A DNA stretch of 25,429 bases from Flavisolibacter sp. (GTDB taxonomy: Bacteria; Bacteroidota; Bacteroidia; Chitinophagales; Chitinophagaceae). Numbering within the stretch: the stretch's first letter is position 1; each line of letters starts with the position of its first letter. The notes beneath the pieces are model-generated. The model searched no databases. It was not told the DNA's origin and saw nothing but the letters and a program-made list of their open reading frames with translations. Below are positions 21,358 to 25,429 of this stretch, piece after piece. A program made the translations under genes and the position numbers. The stretch covers positions 1 to 25,429 of the forward strand of contig JAGIAB010000008.1 of the NCBI GenBank assembly GCA_017745135.1, read 5' to 3'.

Positions 21358-22902
21358 ATGTCTAAACGAAAAATCATTTTAATTATAATGGACGGATGGG
21401 GGCTTGGAAAAGTGAAGTCTGCAGACGCCATTCAAAACGCCAATGTGCCATTTGTTACTTCTTTGTATTCAAAATACCCTAACACTACCTTAACAACCTG
21501 CGGAGAAGCTGTTGGTTTACCTGAAGGACAAATGGGAAATTCTGAAGTAGGTCACTTAAATCTTGGTGCAGGAAGAATTGTTTACCAGGAATTGCAAAGG
21601 ATCAATGTTGCCGTTCGCGATGGCGAGTTTGCAAAAAACAAAACATTGCTCGAATCGATCCGTTATGCAAAACAAAATAACAAGCCTTTGCATTTGTTAG
21701 GATTGGTGAGTAATGGCGGTGTTCATTCTCATATTAATCATTTAAAAGCAATATTGGATGTTTGTCAGCAGCAAGGTTTATCCCAGGTTTTCATTCATGC
21801 ATTTACCGATGGAAGAGATTGTGATCCGAAAAGTGGTTTAGGTTTCATCAGGGAGCTGGAAGAACATGCAAACAAAACCGTAGGAAAAATTGCAACCGTT
21901 AGCGGAAGATATTTTGCCATGGACCGCGACAACAGGTGGGAGCGAGTAAAACTTGCTTATGATGCCATGGTGAAAGGCATTGGAGTCGACGCAACCAGCG
22001 CCGTAGCTGCCGTTGAAAAATCCTATGAAGAGAATGTAACCGATGAATTTATCAAACCAATAGTAATTGTTGAAAATGGAGCGCCAGTAGCAACTATTAA
22101 AGATGGAGATGCTGCTATTTGTTTCAACTTCCGGACGGACCGTTGCAGGGAAATTACTAAAGCACTTACGCAAATGGAATTTCCTCAGCAGGAAATGCAT
22201 CCGCTGCAATTGCATTATACCACTATGACGGAGTATGATGCCACATTTAAAAATGTGCACATCATTTTTGAAAACGACAACTTGGACAACACTTTAGGTG
22301 AAGTGCTGGAACAAAATCATCTGAAACAAATAAGAATTGCAGAAACGGAAAAATATCCTCACGTTACTTTCTTCTTCAGTGGTGGTAGAGAAAAACCTTT
22401 TGAAGGTGAAAGCAGGATTATGGTGCCTTCACCTAAAGTAGCTACCTATGATCTTCAACCCGAAATGAGTGCTTACGGCCTCACAGATGCCATTGTCCCT
22501 GAAATTGAAAAAGGAGAGGCCAGCTTCATTTGTCTCAACTATGCAAATGCCGACATGGTTGGCCATACCGGTGTATGGGAAGCGGCTATTAAAGCCGTAG
22601 AGACAGTTGACAAATGTGTTGAAAGAGTAGTAACGGCAGCATTGAAGAGTGGCTATACCGTTTTCCTTACTGCAGATCATGGCAATGCTGACTACATGAT
22701 TAATGAAGACGGCACACCTAACACTGCACACACACTGAATTTAGTTCCGTTCTTCATTATCGACAAGGAATGGAAAGGAGAAGTAAAGGCGGGTAAATTG
22801 GGCGACCTTGCTCCAACCATTTTAAAAATGATGGAGTTGCCTATCCCTGCAGAAATGACGGGGAATATTCTGGCTGATGTATCAGCAGGAATTGAAGCGT
22901 AG
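21358..22902 (+). CDS. gpmI: 2,3-bisphosphoglycerate-independent phosphoglycerate mutase
   Basis: Interconverts 3- and 2-phosphoglycerate in glycolysis and gluconeogenesis, with two Mn2+ ions. Length 514, as usual. The alkaline-phosphatase-like core has D12 (IIMDGWG) and the phosphorylated Ser S62 within GQMGNSEVGHLNLGAGR. The inserted phosphotransferase domain holds HAFTDGRDCDP and the repeated-Arg region FNFRTDRCREIT. The metal-site residues return in CLNYANADMVGHTG, LTADHGNADYM and NTAHTLNLVPF. It is a single-gene unit with its own -7 box and terminator. Confidence 0.96.
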   Translation: MSKRKIILIIMDGWGLGKVKSADAIQNANVPFVTSLYSKYPNTTLTTCGEAVGLPEGQMGNSEVGHLNLGAGRIVYQELQRINVAVRDGEFAKNKTLLESIRYAKQNNKPLHLLGLVSNGGVHSHINHLKAILDVCQQQGLSQVFIHAFTDGRDCDPKSGLGFIRELEEHANKTVGKIATVSGRYFAMDRDNRWERVKLAYDAMVKGIGVDATSAVAAVEKSYEENVTDEFIKPIVIVENGAPVATIKDGDAAICFNFRTDRCREITKALTQMEFPQQEMHPLQLHYTTMTEYDATFKNVHIIFENDNLDNTLGEVLEQNHLKQIRIAETEKYPHVTFFFSGGREKPFEGESRIMVPSPKVATYDLQPEMSAYGLTDAIVPEIEKGEASFICLNYANADMVGHTGVWEAAIKAVETVDKCVERVVTAALKSGYTVFLTADHGNADYMINEDGTPNTAHTLNLVPFFIIDKEWKGEVKAGKLGDLAPTILKMMELPIPAEMTGNILADVSAGIEA

Positions 22903-22919
22903 ACTTAAATGATTTATTG

Positions 22920-22975
22920 AAAGCAAGTAGTGTTCTGACAGAAAAAATCAGATATGCTGCTTGCTTTTCTTTTTG
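22920..22975 (+). terminator. Terminator of gpmI
   Basis: AAAGCAAGTAG (22920-22930) pairs with CTGCTTGCTTT (22957-22967) with one G-T pair, and an inner TCTGA/TCAGA stem can form in the loop. TCTTTTT follows. A long open frame for the sigma gene begins with an ATG inside this hairpin (22954), one reason to place the true sigma start further on. Confidence 0.75.
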
Positions 22976-23127
22976 AAAATTTCTGTGCATTCAAATTTAC
23001 CTTACTAAACAAACATGCTTTAATTCAAAAAATACTAAGCTCATATAGGTTTTTTACGCATTCCCGACAAATGGTGCAGCATTCAAACGGAAAAATTGTC
23101 TTAAATTCAGGCAACCAAAGTGAGTTT

Positions 23128-23700
23128 ATGACCGAGGAAGCCATTTTGCAAGGTTGTTTAAAAAACAATGCTGCAGCTCAAAAGGCCTTGTACTTAAAGT
23201 ACAGTACAAAAATGTTAGTGGTTTGCTACCGCTATGGTCACAACAGGGAAGATGCTGAAGACATGTTACAGGAAGGATTTATTAAGGTGTTTTCGCAGAT
23301 CCATACGTTTGAGAACAGAGGTGCTTTGGAAGGTTGGATCCGGAGAATTATTGTCCATACATGCATCAATCACCTGAAAAAAAACAAGCGGTTCAACGAA
23401 AGTGTTGACCTGGTTCATGCTACCAGCATCCAGGTGCGTGAAGAAAGCATTCCATCCATTATGCAGGCCAAAGAGGTAGTTGAATGTATCCGCATGTTGC
23501 CTATTGGTTATCGAACAGTGCTTAACCTGTATGCGATTGAAGGTTTTTCCCACAAGGAAATTTCGTCGATGCTGGATATTGAAGAAAGCACCAGCCGCAG
23601 CCAGTACACAAGAGCTAAAGCTATGCTGGAAGATATTTTAGTGAGAAAGAATATTATCTATAAACCAAAAGAAGTTTTGATTGCTGCTTCTGGCAGATAA
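23128..23700 (+). CDS. ECF-type RNA polymerase sigma factor
   Basis: A 190-residue group IV sigma factor. From ATG 23128 the protein opens MTEEAILQGCLKNN, the normal start in this family; ATG 23071 would add 19 residues and 22954 lies in the upstream terminator. Region 2 spans about 5-85 (LYLKYSTKMLVVCYRYGHN, EDAEDMLQEGFIKVF, then WIRRIIVHTCINHLKK), and region 4 about 120-178 (LPIGYRTVLNLYAIEGFSHKEISSML). The gene after it, 25 bases on, is a candidate anti-sigma factor with an outer-membrane barrel, so the pair may be a Das/Dma-type envelope signalling unit. A CAAATTTAC box at 22992-23000 is one possible promoter, which could be autoregulated. Confidence 0.9.
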   Translation: MTEEAILQGCLKNNAAAQKALYLKYSTKMLVVCYRYGHNREDAEDMLQEGFIKVFSQIHTFENRGALEGWIRRIIVHTCINHLKKNKRFNESVDLVHATSIQVREESIPSIMQAKEVVECIRMLPIGYRTVLNLYAIEGFSHKEISSMLDIEESTSRSQYTRAKAMLEDILVRKNIIYKPKEVLIAASGR

Positions 23701-23725
23701 ATTAATCCGTAAAAAACAACTGTGT

Positions 23726-24946
23726 ATGGAGAGAAATTTTACAGATGAAAACATAGAAGAATTTCTTCGGCGCAATACCGACAGTCTTCAGATGCGGCCT
23801 TCAGCAAAAGTGTGGAAAGGAATTTCAGCACATTTGAACAACCGCAGAAGAAGAATGGGGTGGATCCTTGGAACTTCATTGCTGCTTACCACTGCTTTGG
23901 GCTATTATTTTATAAATGAATCTGCAAAGAACTCTTCCAACCCAACTACAAATTCAAACGCGAAAACAGAAAAATCAGTTACCAGCAAAACTTCTCCCGC
24001 TCCTGCCGTAAATAAAGATTTACTTGCTGCTAATTTCCCGGTAAAGAAGAAAACTAAGATATCCAAAGGCAGCGAACAGAACCAGGAATTTACATTTACT
24101 CAAACTCTACTGCAAAGAAATGAAGCATCGGTTCAAAATTTCTTTGCACCAACAATTGTAGATTCTTATTTTGAGGCCAACCCGGTCCCCGCAAATAAAT
24201 TTCGCCACTCGGAAGAATTATCTGTTGTTGACCCTCTTAGTATTGAAAGTGTTTTGAACAGCTATAAGCCCAAGGCGAAAAAATTTGGTTGGCAAATCTA
24301 TTTAACACCCACCGTGAGTTATCGAAAACTCAACGATAACCACATCGAAGATATTGTTCCCCACAAACCTGCTTTTGGATTTGAATTAGGCGTTGCCGCA
24401 AAATACCGGGTAGCCAGCAATGCAAAGCTTAGGGCCGGACTTCAATTCAACGTGAACAGGTATGAGATAAAAACATTTGACTCCTACGCCCAGGTAGCCA
24501 CCATCAGGCTTAGCAACCGCAATGGAACTGATTATGTAAGAAGTGTTACAAACTATAACAACTTTTCTGGGTATAAATCAAACTGGTTACAGAATTTTTA
24601 TTTGCAGGTGTCCGCTCCTGTTGGTATTGAATTGAAGTTAAGAGGAGATGATAAAGTACAGCTTGGAATTGCTTCCACAATACAACCCACCTATTTACTT
24701 GGTGATAAAGCCTATGTAATTTCTACCGATTATAAGAACTACACACAAATGCCAAATTTGGTTCGAAGATGGAATATCAACACCAATTTTGAAACGTTTG
24801 TTGCTTACTCTACAGGCCATTTAAACTGGCAGGTAGGTCCGCAAGTACGCTACCAAATCCTTTCAAGCTATCTAAAAAAATATCCTGTAAAAGAAAATTT
24901 GTTTGACTTTGGTTTGAAGGTAGGCCTCTCATTCGGCAAAGAATAA
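23726..24946 (+). CDS. Dual membrane-spanning anti-sigma-like protein (Dma-like)
   Basis: A 406-residue protein starting at ATG 23726 (MERNFTDENIEEFLRRN). A short acidic then basic N-terminal segment (1-43, with RPSAKVWKGISAHL and RRRRM) has no signal peptide and is predicted cytoplasmic. One helix follows at about 44-63 (MGWILGTSLLLTTALGYYFI). A Ser/Thr/Asn/Lys-rich linker (about 64-195) could cross the periplasm, and residues about 200-406 show the alternating strands and aromatic residues of an outer-membrane beta-barrel, ending FDFGLKVGLSFGKE. That head, helix, linker and barrel order, next to an ECF sigma gene, is the plan of the dual membrane-spanning anti-sigma factors described in Bacteroides thetaiotaomicron. 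Anti-sigma activity is an inference; databases would probably call it an outer-membrane beta-barrel protein. Confidence 0.75.
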   Translation: MERNFTDENIEEFLRRNTDSLQMRPSAKVWKGISAHLNNRRRRMGWILGTSLLLTTALGYYFINESAKNSSNPTTNSNAKTEKSVTSKTSPAPAVNKDLLAANFPVKKKTKISKGSEQNQEFTFTQTLLQRNEASVQNFFAPTIVDSYFEANPVPANKFRHSEELSVVDPLSIESVLNSYKPKAKKFGWQIYLTPTVSYRKLNDNHIEDIVPHKPAFGFELGVAAKYRVASNAKLRAGLQFNVNRYEIKTFDSYAQVATIRLSNRNGTDYVRSVTNYNNFSGYKSNWLQNFYLQVSAPVGIELKLRGDDKVQLGIASTIQPTYLLGDKAYVISTDYKNYTQMPNLVRRWNINTNFETFVAYSTGHLNWQVGPQVRYQILSSYLKKYPVKENLFDFGLKVGLSFGKE

Positions 24947-24966
24947 CAGAAATCTAATTGCTTAAT

Positions 24967-24998
24967 AACCCTGCAACATCTTTGCAGGGTTTTCGTTT
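24967..24998 (+). terminator. Intrinsic terminator after the sigma/barrel operon
   Basis: AACCCTGCAA (24967-24976), loop CATCT, TTGCAGGGTT (24982-24991), then TTCGTTTT. A perfect 10-bp stem 20 bases past the stop codon; it separates the operon from the lipoprotein gene downstream. Confidence 0.9.
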
Positions 24999-25022
24999 TA
25001 TACGGAAATGTAATTTTACCTC

Positions 25023-25429
25023 ATGAATAAATTAGTGATCGGTTTATTATTTACCTGTTTTTTTATATCCTGCAAAAACAAAAAATTAGACAGTACAAAG
25101 GCTTACTTTTCGGTAGTTGATTACCTGGGGGCAGAAGTTAAAAAAATGGACACCCTGGATTTACGTTTCAAAAAAATTACGACGGTTGATGACAGATCTG
25201 ACACCAGCCTTGTAACAAAAGAAGAGTTTCAGAAGTATGCAAAAGAGTTTTTGAGTTTACCCGACATTGCCTCAGATAAAAAAATGGACAATTACACCGA
25301 AGCCAATGACTTCGATGAGATACTGGGCAATGTTTTGTTGATTTACACGGCTAAAGAACCTAATGATGAGGTAAGAAATGAAACCATCATGATGGAACCT
25401 GATGAACAAGGAAACACTCACGTAAAAAC
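25023..25429 (+). CDS. Unidentified lipoprotein, cut by the window edge
   Basis: At least 135 residues; the frame is still open at the end of the window. Signal residues 1-16 with lipobox C17 (FFISCKNKK). The mature part is charged and helical in character (EVKKMDTLDLRFKKIT, KEEFQKYAKEFLSLPD) and has no motif I recognise. A TAATTTTACC box at 25011-25020, close to the variant -7 box seen before susC, lies almost against the ATG, and a terminator stands between it and the previous operon, so it is probably transcribed alone. The similar string ATGTAATTTTTACCT precedes the 5359 lipoprotein. Confidence 0.7.
   Translation, partial: MNKLVIGLLFTCFFISCKNKKLDSTKAYFSVVDYLGAEVKKMDTLDLRFKKITTVDDRSDTSLVTKEEFQKYAKEFLSLPDIASDKKMDNYTEANDFDEILGNVLLIYTAKEPNDEVRNETIMMEPDEQGNTHVK

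Noticed and set aside
22954..23127. Longer sigma factor from ATG 22954
   Set aside because: That ATG lies within the gpmI terminator hairpin and the extra 58 residues are not sigma-like; 23128 gives a normal ECF length.

Overview
The window reads as ordinary chromosome from a member of the Bacteroidota, most likely family Chitinophagaceae. Reasons: a SusC/SusD pair, many lipoproteins with a short signal and a Cys followed by Lys or Asn, a GldB gliding lipoprotein, DUF4783 and DUF4302 proteins, almost no Shine-Dalgarno sequences, and promoter -7 boxes of the Bacteroidota form TAnnTTTG. No rRNA, tRNA, CRISPR array, phage or insertion sequence was seen.

Layout. 1-416: non-coding, holding palindromic repeats and a 7-base-period array. 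417-5215 (minus): a tight bat-type operon, moxR - DUF58 - BatD-like - BatA - rsgA, with a TAnnTTTG box before moxR. 5359-5823 (plus): small lipoprotein whose stop abuts the nadE stop. 5824-7683 (minus): glutamine-dependent NAD synthetase carrying an in-frame insert of about 80 residues rich in palindromes. 7722-8789 (plus): gldB. 8790-9386: non-coding, with a repeat, a 3' gene remnant and an operator-like dyad. 9387-17215 (plus): an import locus of SusC, SusD, a zinc metallohydrolase lipoprotein, a DUF4302 lipoprotein and a collagen-like lipoprotein, closed by a strong bidirectional terminator. 17289-18740 (minus): isocitrate dehydrogenase. 18852-19244 (plus): apaG. 19496-20747 (minus): SUI1/YciH-like factor and nadC. 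20852-21238 (minus): DUF4783. 21358-22902 (plus): gpmI. 23128-24946 (plus): an ECF sigma factor followed by a protein with a short cytoplasmic head, one inner-membrane helix and a C-terminal outer-membrane barrel. 25023-end: a lipoprotein cut by the window edge.

How the genes work together. The bat operon is a chaperone-like AAA/von Willebrand module in the inner membrane. The SusCD locus should import a ligand, possibly a peptide, since its enzyme is a metallohydrolase and there is no glycosidase. The sigma/barrel pair resembles the Das/Dma (dual membrane-spanning anti-sigma) systems described in Bacteroides thetaiotaomicron and is the most interesting system here. The second theme is repeat DNA: degenerate tandem arrays of period 7 and period 9, and GC-rich palindromes, sit at gene ends and in some cases have become coding sequence (RsgA tail, BatD-like tail, NadE insert).
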